Assembly: GCF_010501075.1 (NCBI RefSeq)
Contig: NZ_QVMN01000004.1
Coordinates: 186,001-250,000, forward strand
DNA from: Dysgonomonas sp. 25
GTDB taxonomy: Bacteria; Bacteroidota; Bacteroidia; Bacteroidales; Dysgonomonadaceae
Length of the DNA stretch: 64,000 nucleotides
Reading direction: 5' to 3'
Below, piece after piece: positions 8,264-17,362 of the stretch. The notes below the pieces were generated by a model. That model was given only the letters and a program-made list of their open reading frames with translations. It ran no database searches and was not told where the DNA came from. Made by a program: the position numbers and the translations under genes. Within the stretch, counting starts at the first letter, position 1, and each line of letters opens with the position of its first letter.

Positions 8264-11200
8264 TTATTTTAGAATATATAGTAAATCTTGTTGTTTATGC
8301 TGTGTGCCGCCTTCCTGACCGACAAATATGCAGCCATCGGAGATATGCAGCGGTTTGAGGACATCGTCATCCCCCTGATAGTAAGGGAACTCCCATGTAG
8401 CCCACGCTTGTTGCAGCATATTGTATGTTGCCACCATTCGCGCATTTCTGCCCAACACAACAATCTGGTCGTTGTATGATTTGGCGTAGCCGCCGGTAGG
8501 CGCATCCGATACGGTATGCCCGTAGAAACCTTCGACGCGGCAAAGGCGATACGTCGGGGTAAGCCCTTCTTTGCGGGGTTTCAGGTGGACGATAGCATAT
8601 GGCTGGCTCTTGTATTCGAATAAGCAGTTGACCGAGTGCTCTTTCCAGTCGAAATCGTCATCGAATTCGAGGATAATACTCTGCTTCCGTTCGCTATCTA
8701 ATTCGACGTACAGAATAATGTTGTCGTATGTTCTGATCCATAGCTTATTGTGGATGTGCAGACATTCGGCTATGGACGAATCCGTACGCAGGTCTATATC
8801 GTTTTTCACCTCGCCCGATTGTATGTTTATATATTGCAGGTTGATAGTGCCCGGTTGTTTGACTAAGGCAACAAATAACCCGTTCCATAGGAATACATAT
8901 TTGGTCAGGCTTCCGTATGGTCGTACTTTCCAACGCTTTTTCTTCCTTTTCATATCCACCGCCACAATATCCTGCCCGTTGGCAAATAGGGCGCAATCCT
9001 GATGGATGATTATCGGGCTGCGTACTTCACCGCCTATGGCAGCCGACCAGACTGTTTCGCCTGTTTCGGCATTTATCTCCCCGAAAGATTCGTTTTCGCA
9101 GCCGGCATATAATTTTCCTGCATGCCAAAGCGGGTAATGAACATGATATCTCCACCACAGCAAATTGCCGCTAACGCTGTCTATGCAATGTGCCCGCCCG
9201 AGGGAGCTACTACCTGATACAAGGATTTTGTTTTTTTCAAGGGTTGTAATATGGCGGAATGAATATTCGGGAAAGCCGGTCGAAGCATAAAGTTCGGGAT
9301 TCCCGATTGGGATAGTACAGTTGTTACTAATCTCTAATGGATTCCATTTTATCTCTATATCTTTAACTTTGCCGTGTTTTTTCTTAAAGTTTAATAATTC
9401 AGACTGGTAAGTCTCTAATAAGTCGCGTTGAGCCATAATGTCCTCGGCCGAGAGGCCTTCGTTATTTTTCAATGTCGGGTTGGCTCCATATTTCAGCAAT
9501 GCCCCGACGGTATATCGTTCGTTTTTATTGTTTAAAGCCAGATGCAAGGCTGTATTCCCGTCCACATCCTGAATGTCGGGATTGGCTTTTCCCTGCGCAA
9601 TCAGGTGCTCGATAGCATCTTCGGATTCTAAGTCCATAAACTGCGCTTTGCTGTCGCAGAGGGCTACATAATGCAACGGTGTACGCCCTTTATAGTCCTG
9701 CGCATCTACATCCGCACCCATAGCATACATCAGTTTCAGAATACGTTCTTTTTCGAATATTTTATGGTTTTGCAGATGATGCAGTGCTGTCGCCCCGTCG
9801 TCGGGATAACGTTTGTTTACGTCGGGCTGGCAACGGAGAATAGAAATCAGCACATTGCGACGGCACACGTCGTTCCTGTCTCTATCAGCTACCGGGCCGA
9901 ACAGATTGACATTCGAGAGCGCTTCGCGCCCTTCTGTCGATGTTGTAATCTCCTGACCGAAATCTTCTCCCGGACGGTAACGGGCATGGAACATCAGTGG
10001 CGTCATGCCTTTTGCGTCGGTACATTCTATGTCTGCTCCCGCTTTGCGTAGGATAAGCGACAGGAAATCACGGTCGCCGCTCTTGCCCGAGAGCCAGTAT
10101 TGGAAACGTTCTTCGGCCGTTTCGGGCTCTTTGACGCCATATTGTTGGCGTAGTTCGCCCCAGAACATCGAACTGGTTTTGGATAAAACAGCATTGAAGA
10201 AGTTGTCTATTCCCAGAAATTCGTTCAATTCGTCGCCCATTCCCCAAGGACTTCCCGTACTTTCGAAGTTGTGGTAGAATAGGGCATTGCGTCCCATCTT
10301 ATCTTTCAGGTTGGCATCTATTCCGTTTTTTATCAGGTACATGGCATTCTGTATGCTTGTACTTTCGTGATCGGCCGTACAAGCATAATGAAGCAAAGAC
10401 AAGCCGTTCGAATCCTGTGCGTTTGCACCTTCTTTCTCTACAAAGCGCAGCAATAGCGGGGAGAGGTCGAGCCGTGCCGAACGGAATGCCGTATCGGGAG
10501 AGATGGCAAGATTATCGCATTTCGATTCGAGGTATTTCATCACCTCGTCGCTGATGTGTTGCATCGCATAATCGAGTGGCGTTTCGCCTCCGCCTCTGAC
10601 CAAGCCTTCGCGGATATATTGTCCCTGACTGTAAGTGTTTACATCGGCTCCGGCTTCAACGAACAGTTTGACAAAAGCCAGGTCGTCGCCAAAGTGTTCT
10701 AACACAAGGTGCATCACCGATAATCCGCTGAATAAGCCTATGCCTGTGAGTGGAACGCCTTTCTCGACAAGGTGAACAGCAAGGTCTTTATTTTTCTGTT
10801 CGAGGACGGCAATCATTAGCTTGTCGTCTATTTTGCAGACATCTATATGGGCGACTTCAATCAGTTTCTTCGCTAAGTCTAATTCTGCGAAAGGCAATAC
10901 GCCCGGTATGTGCGGGTCGTTAGCTATGTCGTAGCCGCCATCCATCATTGCCTTGATTATTTCGGCTATAGTCAGGCTGCTATAATAATTGTTGCGGATA
11001 GCCTCTTGGATATAAGATGATTTTTCATTCTTGCCATATCCTTTGATGTGAGGGGTCAGCAATTTGATCATGGCAGCACTTCCCGATTCCAAGGCTGTTT
11101 CGTATCCTTGCCCCCATTCGCTGTCCTCATTCGGATCTAATCCTGTCTTGAGGAACTCAGAAACCGATTCGAGATTGTCTTTTTTTATCATTCGCAGGAA

Positions 11201-11527
11201 TTTGCGAATATCCTGTCCTTGTATTCCTTTTTTAGCGTCGGCCAATACAGATGCCGGTTGTTCGGCGGTAGCGTCGGATGCTGTTTCGGTAGCTGCACTT
11301 AATAGAAAATCGGGGATTTCGCTGCAAAGCTCGTATCCTTTCTTTTCCTTCTCGGCAATCTGTTTGATGGTGTCTTTTTCGCACAATTCGCCGGTAGCAA
11401 ATGTCTTGCTTTGCGACTTGCCTTCTTTACCTATTTTCCCGGTCACTATCGTCTGCACCTTGTCGTCGGTGGAGATGTACCAGTATTTGTTGGATATGCC
11501 GTCTGAAAATGTGAAGTACTTTTGCAT
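8264..11527 (-). CDS. WGR-like / ankyrin-repeat / PQQ-like beta-propeller protein
   Basis: A 1087-residue protein with three regions. Residues 1-70 are WGR-like (KYWYISTDDKVQTIVTG, then KEGKSQSKTFATGE; the Gly-Arg is Gly-Lys). From about 100 to 720 there is a long, partly divergent ankyrin array. Clear units read GLSLLHYACTADHE, GATALHHLQNHKIF, KGRTPLHYVALCDS and GNTALHLALNNKNE, with YGANPTLKNNEGLS closing the array. The last about 350 residues look like a quinoprotein-type beta-propeller, with blades such as HCIDSVSGNLLWWRYH, INAETGETVWSAAIGG and AVDMKRKKKRWKVRP. No export signal is seen. WGR domains occur in PARP and MolR-type proteins, and ankyrin arrays often mediate protein binding or immunity. 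The role here is unknown. It is the second gene of the operon, 18 bp after the Imm11-like gene. Confidence 0.82.
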   Translation of the reverse strand: MQKYFTFSDGISNKYWYISTDDKVQTIVTGKIGKEGKSQSKTFATGELCEKDTIKQIAEKEKKGYELCSEIPDFLLSAATETASDATAEQPASVLADAKKGIQGQDIRKFLRMIKKDNLESVSEFLKTGLDPNEDSEWGQGYETALESGSAAMIKLLTPHIKGYGKNEKSSYIQEAIRNNYYSSLTIAEIIKAMMDGGYDIANDPHIPGVLPFAELDLAKKLIEVAHIDVCKIDDKLMIAVLEQKNKDLAVHLVEKGVPLTGIGLFSGLSVMHLVLEHFGDDLAFVKLFVEAGADVNTYSQGQYIREGLVRGGGETPLDYAMQHISDEVMKYLESKCDNLAISPDTAFRSARLDLSPLLLRFVEKEGANAQDSNGLSLLHYACTADHESTSIQNAMYLIKNGIDANLKDKMGRNALFYHNFESTGSPWGMGDELNEFLGIDNFFNAVLSKTSSMFWGELRQQYGVKEPETAEERFQYWLSGKSGDRDFLSLILRKAGADIECTDAKGMTPLMFHARYRPGEDFGQEITTSTEGREALSNVNLFGPVADRDRNDVCRRNVLISILRCQPDVNKRYPDDGATALHHLQNHKIFEKERILKLMYAMGADVDAQDYKGRTPLHYVALCDSKAQFMDLESEDAIEHLIAQGKANPDIQDVDGNTALHLALNNKNERYTVGALLKYGANPTLKNNEGLSAEDIMAQRDLLETYQSELLNFKKKHGKVKDIEIKWNPLEISNNCTIPIGNPELYASTGFPEYSFRHITTLEKNKILVSGSSSLGRAHCIDSVSGNLLWWRYHVHYPLWHAGKLYAGCENESFGEINAETGETVWSAAIGGEVRSPIIIHQDCALFANGQDIVAVDMKRKKKRWKVRPYGSLTKYVFLWNGLFVALVKQPGTINLQYINIQSGEVKNDIDLRTDSSIAECLHIHNKLWIRTYDNIILYVELDSERKQSIILEFDDDFDWKEHSVNCLFEYKSQPYAIVHLKPRKEGLTPTYRLCRVEGFYGHTVSDAPTGGYAKSYNDQIVVLGRNARMVATYNMLQQAWATWEFPYYQGDDDVLKPLHISDGCIFVGQEGGTQHKQQDLLYILK

Positions 11528-11545
11528 GGTATTTTTTAGTTTTGT

Positions 11546-12166
11546 TTATCTGTAAAAGAGCCGGTTGTTCCAGTCGTCGACACGAAAGAAAGTGAGTCCG
11601 GACGGTTTGGCTTTTATAATTATATTGTATAATTTTTGGTGTATAATAAAAATCCCGGGAGAATCGCGAAGTTCGAATATCAACCTGTTTTCGAGAGGTA
11701 TGGATTTCAAATACTGCACATCGAGCGAAAAGCTTTCGAGGTCGAAAATCACTCCATCCTGATTGGGTTTACCTCCTTTGTAATTCTTATTGTCGATGGC
11801 CGGCAGGCGGTTCCAGATATGGACAACGTAATACCCCTTGATTTTTCGTCCATGATTATCGATGATACTGACCATCGGCAGGAATTCTATCCCGTATATC
11901 CTGTTGCGCTCAAACAGGCTTTTCAGAAGAAAGGAACAGGCAAATGTATTCCCCAGCATCATCCAATCCGGAATCTCATATTTGGACGGGTAGGGTTCGT
12001 CGAATCGGGCATTTAATGTTCCGATTTCTTTTAACCGGAATTCGCCGATAGGCATGCCGGACATGAAGAGGCTGTCGTTTACATCAGCCCACGATAGTAA
12101 TGGATGATTGTCTTCGCCGTCGACATCCATTACATAGTATTCTTTGTCCAATTCGTTTGCCGTCAT
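11546..12166 (-). CDS. DUF1629/Imm11-like protein, first gene of the WGR operon
   Basis: A 206-residue soluble protein. The pattern fits the DUF1629 (Imm11) family of predicted immunity proteins: a beta-rich start (YYVMDVDGEDNHPLL), a middle IYGIEFLPMVSI followed by GYYVVHIWNRLPAIDNKNY, then DLESFSLDVQYLKSIPLE, and the closing half FELRDSPGIFIIHQKLYNII with SGLTFFRV near the end. Members of this family are found next to polymorphic toxins and neutralise them, but no toxin gene is seen beside it here. The assignment is from pattern only. It leads the operon, with an exact -7 box at 12194-12201. Confidence 0.65.
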   Translation of the reverse strand: MTANELDKEYYVMDVDGEDNHPLLSWADVNDSLFMSGMPIGEFRLKEIGTLNARFDEPYPSKYEIPDWMMLGNTFACSFLLKSLFERNRIYGIEFLPMVSIIDNHGRKIKGYYVVHIWNRLPAIDNKNYKGGKPNQDGVIFDLESFSLDVQYLKSIPLENRLIFELRDSPGIFIIHQKLYNIIIKAKPSGLTFFRVDDWNNRLFYR

Positions 12167-12193
12167 CTGTCATTTTTCTGATTCTCGTTGATA

Positions 12194-12201
12194 CAAAAAT
12201 A
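12194..12201 (-). promoter_or_regulatory. -7 box driving the Imm11-like/WGR operon
   Basis: The minus strand reads TATTTTTG, an exact TAnnTTTG match 27 bp upstream of the ATG at 12166. No clear -33 element is seen. Gaps within the operon are only 14-32 bp, so this is probably the single promoter. Confidence 0.5.
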
Positions 12202-12336
12202 GAGGGCGACGGGTATAATTCCTAATTTCTGCCTCGATTTGACCGAGACAGGAATTTTTTGTAATTAACTGTAAATGATATTTTTAATATTGAGGCAAAG
12301 CGCTTTTTTTAAGACATGCCTATTAGGGCAGCCGGG

Positions 12337-13965
12337 CTAAAGTGCGTAAAGTTTGCTTTGCAGCATTTGTTCGAGGTCTTTTGCACTTTCAAATCCTATT
12401 TTTTTATATAGCCGTTGTTTCAGTTTGTAGAGACTTGTCGGTTTGTAGTTCATGATTAGGCAGATGTCGTTTGTCTGGATGTCGAGCAAGAAAAGGCAGC
12501 TCCACAGAATGTCGTTGTAGTTGATGTTGGGATATTCGGTTTGTAGTTTGTTCGGGACGCCGTTGAGGATGATATTCATTTTGTTGATAAATTCATTGGG
12601 CGATTCGAAAAGCAGCACTTCTTTATAAATACGCAAAGTGATTGCCTCGCGCTGCAAGAAATTGGCATCTTTCCATTCCTCCTGATACCTGCTTTTTGTC
12701 TGCTGTAACTCCTGATTCAGCTTGTCTATCAGGCTTTCCTGCTTTTGCAATAATCCCATTTGGTGGAGTTTGTTTTGCTCCTCCGTTTCCTGAAGCTTAT
12801 TCTTGTAATCTTCGGTATGTTTCTTTTGATGCTTTGTCTTGCGGAAAAAATAGAAAGCACATACGCCCAGAATAAGGATAAGAATGGCGGAGATAATAAT
12901 AATATTTCGCCGATGTGCTTTGGCTGTTGCTTGCTCTTTCTCCATCTGGTGCATCTTTTCCACATCTTTGACATTCGCCTGCGATTCGATAATGCTTATC
13001 GAGTCGAGCGTCTGCTTATACATTCGGGTATACTCCAGCGCTTCTTCCGGGTTCCCTTCGAGATTCTCTATATTGATAAGCATTTGCAGGCATTGCCCGT
13101 CGATGTATATGTCGCTGTAGCCGTCCAGCACCTGTTGGCAATATACCTTTGCCGAATCGTACATCTCCATATCGTAATAAGCCATGGCAACATGATAGAG
13201 GCGTTTGGTACCGTTAGTCGAATAGTAAGGATAATCCAGACTTTTTTGCGCATAAAAGAGTGCCGAGTCGTTCTGTTCCAGTAAATTATATACATTACTC
13301 ATCTCTTCGTATGTGTCGCCTAAAAGGGTAGAATCATTGGAGATGCTTATCGCCTCTTTGTAATATTGCATCGCCCAGTCGTAGTTGTCGAGATACATAT
13401 ATATCATGCCCACGTTTCTCTTCGTTTGAGCGACATCGTCGGTAAAACCACCTCTTTGATAGGCTTTGACTGCCTGATCGTAATAATTCAGAGAGACTTC
13501 CATTTCTAACTGGTAGCTGCTGACGAGGCCTAAGGCTGCATATAGATTACCTTGTGCATAATTGTCTTTTTTGTCGCAGACGTCTATTCCTTTCAACAGG
13601 TTGTTGATAGCCTCGGGATATTTGCGTTGTATGATATGCATATAGCCGAGTTGCAGGTAGCATTTGGCGAGGTTGTTGTCTACGTTTTTGTTTTTCAGGT
13701 ATTGCAGAGAGAAATCGATGTATGTGGCTTCCGCTTCTATCTCCTGCATGTTGCAGACACGGAGATACGATACGCCGAATACTGCCTTGTCTTCATCGTT
13801 GAGCTGGTCGTATTGGTTCTTTACCTCATTCAATAGCGCCTGTGCTGCCTCGGTGTCTTTCTTGGCAATGCGGTCGGCAGTGTCGATTGTCTCGCGTATT
13901 TTGTTATTGGCAAGGAGGGTAGCGGATGAACATATAAGTATTAGCAGGCAGAGTATATTTTTCAT
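12337..13965 (-). CDS. TPR-repeat membrane regulator with C-terminal helix-turn-helix-like region
   Basis: A 542-residue protein. A signal peptide or N-terminal anchor (ILCLLILICSSATLLA) is followed by about eight tetratricopeptide repeats up to residue about 320, for example CYLQLGYMHIIQRKYPEAIN and AMYYKEA-like units. One membrane helix follows (IIIISAILILILGVCAFYFF, about 355-375), then a coiled coil rich in Gln/Glu/Lys, then a C-terminal domain ending in NYKPTSLYKLKQRLYKKIGF, which looks like a LuxR-style recognition helix. Bacteroidota use such TPR-membrane-HTH proteins as one-component regulators sensing periplasmic signals. Its target is unknown. The operon at 12166 lies 170 bp downstream but has its own promoter. 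Confidence 0.75.
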   Translation of the reverse strand: MKNILCLLILICSSATLLANNKIRETIDTADRIAKKDTEAAQALLNEVKNQYDQLNDEDKAVFGVSYLRVCNMQEIEAEATYIDFSLQYLKNKNVDNNLAKCYLQLGYMHIIQRKYPEAINNLLKGIDVCDKKDNYAQGNLYAALGLVSSYQLEMEVSLNYYDQAVKAYQRGGFTDDVAQTKRNVGMIYMYLDNYDWAMQYYKEAISISNDSTLLGDTYEEMSNVYNLLEQNDSALFYAQKSLDYPYYSTNGTKRLYHVAMAYYDMEMYDSAKVYCQQVLDGYSDIYIDGQCLQMLINIENLEGNPEEALEYTRMYKQTLDSISIIESQANVKDVEKMHQMEKEQATAKAHRRNIIIISAILILILGVCAFYFFRKTKHQKKHTEDYKNKLQETEEQNKLHQMGLLQKQESLIDKLNQELQQTKSRYQEEWKDANFLQREAITLRIYKEVLLFESPNEFINKMNIILNGVPNKLQTEYPNINYNDILWSCLFLLDIQTNDICLIMNYKPTSLYKLKQRLYKKIGFESAKDLEQMLQSKLYAL

Positions 13966-14046
13966 TGGTGTGTGTAATTTTATACGAAAATAGTAATATT
14001 TCTTCAGATGAGCGCTTTCTCGGAAATAGTCAGGTTAGAAAAACGA

Positions 14047-14083
14047 AAAAAGCGACAAAAAGAAGAAATCTTCCATTTGTCGC
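14047..14083 (-). terminator. Terminator of tRNA-Leu
   Basis: Reading the minus strand, GCGACAAA (14083-14076) pairs with TTTGTCGC (14059-14052), followed by a run of six T. It ends the tRNA-Leu transcript just after its 3' end. Confidence 0.8.
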
Positions 14084-14089
14084 TCTCAG

Positions 14090-14171
14090 TGCGGATGAAG
14101 GGACTCGAACCCCCACGCCTCACGGCACCAGATCCTAAGTCTGGCGCGGCTACCAATTACGCCACATCCGC
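14090..14171 (-). tRNA. tRNA-Leu (anticodon TAG)
   Basis: An 82-nt cloverleaf on the minus strand. The acceptor stem GCGGATG (from 14171) pairs with CATCCGC, with discriminator A at 14090 and no encoded CCA. The anticodon stem CCAGA/TCTGG holds the loop CTTAGGA, giving anticodon TAG, which reads CUA and other CUN Leu codons. The extra arm and the T-arm GGGGG TTCGAGT CCC are visible. A -7 box lies upstream and a terminator downstream. Confidence 0.95.
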
Positions 14172-14192
14172 GGCTTTTTGCGTTAGCGGATA

Positions 14193-14200
14193 CAAAGATA
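14193..14200 (-). promoter_or_regulatory. -7 box of tRNA-Leu
   Basis: The minus strand reads TATCTTTG, exact consensus, 21 bp upstream of the tRNA 5' end. Confidence 0.6.
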
Positions 14201-14331
14201 TAATAAAACTTTTTCTGAGCAAGGTTTATTCCATATTTTTTCTGTTCTTTTATCCGGGGCAGGAATAGAACCTGCTGTGATTTTAAATATTTTTAGACGC
14301 TCCGGTAAGGGCAAAATTCCTATATTTCTCG

Positions 14332-14339
14332 TATCTTTG
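14332..14339 (+). promoter_or_regulatory. -7 box of the parvulin/SurA/OstA/MutL cluster
   Basis: TATCTTTG, exact consensus, 33 bp before the ATG at 14373. No clear -33 element. Confidence 0.55.
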
Positions 14340-14372
14340 CAACTCTTTGATTCTTAAATAAACAACTATAAG

Positions 14373-16403
14373 ATGAGATATATCTGTTTTTTCTTACTTG
14401 CCTTTCTTGCATTACCACTTTCGGCTCAACAACAAGATATTTCTATTGCGACTGTAAACGGGAAGCCCGTTTACCTTTCCGAATTTGAAACTGCATACAA
14501 AAAGAATAGTCTGGATAATTCCACTGACAAGAAGAATCTGGAAGATTTTCTGGATAAATATATCGATTTCAAACTGAATGTAGAGGAGGCATATACCCAG
14601 AAGCTCGATACCAACGAGAATTACCGCTACCAATATGATGTGTTTCGTTCGAGCTTGGTTCAGCCATATCTGGACGAAAGTGCTTTTCATGATGAGTATA
14701 TTGCGATGCTCTATAACCGAATGACGGAGGATGTAGATATCAATCACGCTTTCGTTCCATTCGACACTGAAAGCAATATCGTTTTTGCCGCAGATACGCT
14801 CAAAGCCTACAAAAAAGCGATGGAGCTTCGTCAGCAATTGCTGAAAAACGGTTTCAAAGGGAATGCCTATCGCGATTATACGCTTATGCCCGATCTTGTT
14901 CCCGATTTTAACAAAGCGAACGGTCATATCGGCTGGATTACGCCTTTTATGTTCAATCTGCAAACCATAAATGTGGCATATTCTATTCCTGTGGGCGAAA
15001 TCAGTATGCCGGTCAGGGCTGCCGATGGCTATCATATTATTCAGGTTTTGGGTAAAAGGCCGGCTATCGGAACGCGTACAATTGAGCAGGTTGTATTTAT
15101 GTATCCTTCCATTCCGCCGACTAAACATCAGGTAGACAGTGTGACGCGAGTTGTGCGCGAACTTAAGAAGTCGATAAATACCGATGCTGATTTCCGCGAA
15201 TTGTGCCGTGCATATACCGAAGCCTATGGTCTGGGCGAGAACGGTTGTAGCTTCGAAGCTGTCACCCTCGATAGTAAACTGCCGCCGAATTTCATACATG
15301 CTGTCTTCGACTTGAAAAAAGATGGAGAAATAAGCCTTCCCGTCACAACCATGTTCGGGGTGCATATCATCCAGCTCAAAGGCTCGCAGCCTATCCAACC
15401 ATTAGCCGAGATGAAGGAGAAATTGTATACGCAAATCTCCAAAAGCGATTATGCCTATTATCTTGCTACGGAGTTTCAGCATTATTTGTTCCGTAAATAT
15501 CATCTCGAACTGAATGAGCAGGCATATCAAAAATTAGCGGAAGTTGCCGGAAAAATAAATCCCGAGACAACTGATTTCTCTATCAAGATAACCAATAGAA
15601 ACGATATCCTCTTCGCGATTGACGATACCATCCGCTATACAGTAGGGCAGTTTATGACCTATATGGAAGAACAACAGTTGATAGATAATTCGAACGAAAA
15701 ATTCCAATTAGAACAGCTATTCGGGCAAAGTTCGAAGAATCCATATAATTTTACTACCGACAGGCTTCAGTACCATATCGATCAATTTGCTGCGCGGCAG
15801 CTGCACGGATATGTCACTGCAACAATGGATGAAAGGCAGCCGGATGTCAGGTGGAAATTGCAGGAATTCTCTGACGGATTGCTGGCGTATGCTGTGAAAG
15901 AAAAAAATATCTGGAGTAAAAATGAAGTCCTTGATTCGGAACTTGAATCTTTCTATAATAAGCATAAATCGAAATACCACTGGGCTACTCCGCATTACAA
16001 AGGCTATATTGTCCGTTCGGTCGATAGAGAAACAAAAGCGGAAGTGGATAACCTCCTGAAAACGGCTAAATACGGGGGTGATATCCGCCAATTGCTGCAA
16101 AGTGCCTTCGGCGAAAACTGGAAGGATAAGATTTTTATCAGCAAAGGTGTTTGGGAGAAAGGTGCGAATGCTTATGTAGACAAGGCGATCTTTAAAATGC
16201 CGACTACTATTGCGCCGAATAATAAATATCCCGAATACACTGTTTTCGGTAAGCTGTTGAAGAATCCCGAATTATTCGAAGACGTAAGAGGCGAAGTAGA
16301 AGCCGATTACCTCGAAAAACGGGAAGCCGATTGGAACAAGTCTTTGCGCGAGAAATATACGGTAGAAATCGATCAGGCATCTATAAAGAAATATCTAAAA
16401 TGA
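14373..16403 (+). CDS. Periplasmic peptidyl-prolyl isomerase with two parvulin domains
   Basis: A 676-residue exported chaperone. The signal peptide (ICFFLLAFLALPLSAQ) precedes SIATVNGKPVYLSEFETAY, the usual N-terminal chaperone helix start of SurA/PpiD relatives. Two parvulin (rotamase) domains follow at about 125-235 (ending GYHIIQVLG) and 236-345 (ending GVHIIQLKG). A long C-terminal helical domain completes the protein. It should bind unfolded outer-membrane proteins in the periplasm. It is the first of three parvulin-type genes in a row, and its stop overlaps the next start (ATGA at 16400-16403), so translation is coupled. Confidence 0.88.
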   Translation: MRYICFFLLAFLALPLSAQQQDISIATVNGKPVYLSEFETAYKKNSLDNSTDKKNLEDFLDKYIDFKLNVEEAYTQKLDTNENYRYQYDVFRSSLVQPYLDESAFHDEYIAMLYNRMTEDVDINHAFVPFDTESNIVFAADTLKAYKKAMELRQQLLKNGFKGNAYRDYTLMPDLVPDFNKANGHIGWITPFMFNLQTINVAYSIPVGEISMPVRAADGYHIIQVLGKRPAIGTRTIEQVVFMYPSIPPTKHQVDSVTRVVRELKKSINTDADFRELCRAYTEAYGLGENGCSFEAVTLDSKLPPNFIHAVFDLKKDGEISLPVTTMFGVHIIQLKGSQPIQPLAEMKEKLYTQISKSDYAYYLATEFQHYLFRKYHLELNEQAYQKLAEVAGKINPETTDFSIKITNRNDILFAIDDTIRYTVGQFMTYMEEQQLIDNSNEKFQLEQLFGQSSKNPYNFTTDRLQYHIDQFAARQLHGYVTATMDERQPDVRWKLQEFSDGLLAYAVKEKNIWSKNEVLDSELESFYNKHKSKYHWATPHYKGYIVRSVDRETKAEVDNLLKTAKYGGDIRQLLQSAFGENWKDKIFISKGVWEKGANAYVDKAIFKMPTTIAPNNKYPEYTVFGKLLKNPELFEDVRGEVEADYLEKREADWNKSLREKYTVEIDQASIKKYLK

Positions 16404-17272
16404 ACAAACTCGTAATAAATACAATACTATTATTCGTAATATTGGCCGGGTTTTCCTGCAAAGAATCGGGCGATAAGAAAATAGACGAGAACAGGGAGCC
16501 GATAGTCACGGTGCTTGATCAAACCTTGTATAAGGATCAGGTAGAAGCTGCCCTTCCGTATAAATTATCGGAAAAAGACAGTGCCGATTTTGCAGCACAG
16601 TACGTGCAGAGGTGGATTGCCGATGTGCTGATATATGAGAAAGCAAAAAAGAACATCATCGACAACAAAACGATAAACCAACTGGTCGAAGATTACCGCA
16701 AGTCGCTCATTATCCATTCCTATCAGGATGAGTTATTGAATAACCTGCTGGCAAATAGTGAGAATCTTTCGGACAAGAAATTAGAAGAGTTTTACGAAGC
16801 CAACAAAAAGCAGTTCACCCTGAAGGAGCCAATTATAAAAGGCTTGTACCTGAAGATTCCGGCAGAGTCGTCGCAACTGACAAACTTCCGCAAATGGTAT
16901 TCGCAGGAAAATGAGAATGCTCTCGGGGATATTGAGAAAAACGCTTTGCAGAATGCTGTCGGGTACGAATATTTTTACAACAAGTGGGTTAACTTCGATC
17001 AGATATTTTCGACTATCCCCAAGCAGGTGAGCGATAAAGATCAGTATGTGAAAACGAATAAGTCCGTCGATGTGCAAGACTCCTCTTTTGTCTATCTGCT
17101 ACACATCAAAGAATATAGGCTGACGGGCGACGAAGCCCCGTTCGAATATGTACGGGATGAAGTTTCGCATATGCTCAAAGAACGCGATCGGGCTCTTTAT
17201 ATGAAACAGATACAGGAAGACCTGTACAACAGGGCTGTTGCCGATAAAGAGATAAATTTTCATAATAAATAG
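16400..17272 (+). CDS. Lipoprotein of the parvulin chaperone cluster
   Basis: A 290-residue lipoprotein. The signal peptide ends in the lipobox LAGFSC followed by Lys, a pattern more typical of periplasm-facing lipoproteins than the Asp-rich surface signals seen elsewhere in the window. The remaining sequence is helical and resembles the N-terminal chaperone domain of SurA-type proteins (AQYVQRWIADVLIYEKAKKN, then KKQFTLKEPIIKGLYLKIP). No complete parvulin domain is evident. The start at 16400 is chosen over the upstream in-frame ATG at 16331 because it gives the lipoprotein signal and an ATGA overlap with the previous gene. It is probably a partner of the neighbouring isomerases in outer-membrane protein delivery (inference from context). 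Confidence 0.8.
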   Translation: MNKLVINTILLFVILAGFSCKESGDKKIDENREPIVTVLDQTLYKDQVEAALPYKLSEKDSADFAAQYVQRWIADVLIYEKAKKNIIDNKTINQLVEDYRKSLIIHSYQDELLNNLLANSENLSDKKLEEFYEANKKQFTLKEPIIKGLYLKIPAESSQLTNFRKWYSQENENALGDIEKNALQNAVGYEYFYNKWVNFDQIFSTIPKQVSDKDQYVKTNKSVDVQDSSFVYLLHIKEYRLTGDEAPFEYVRDEVSHMLKERDRALYMKQIQEDLYNRAVADKEINFHNK

Positions 17273-17362
17273 ACTATACCCGATTTCTTTACGTTAAGAA
17301 CAAATAAAGAATGTTATAATAATCGTTATCTTTACGCCACAAAATAAAAATCGTCAACAAAT

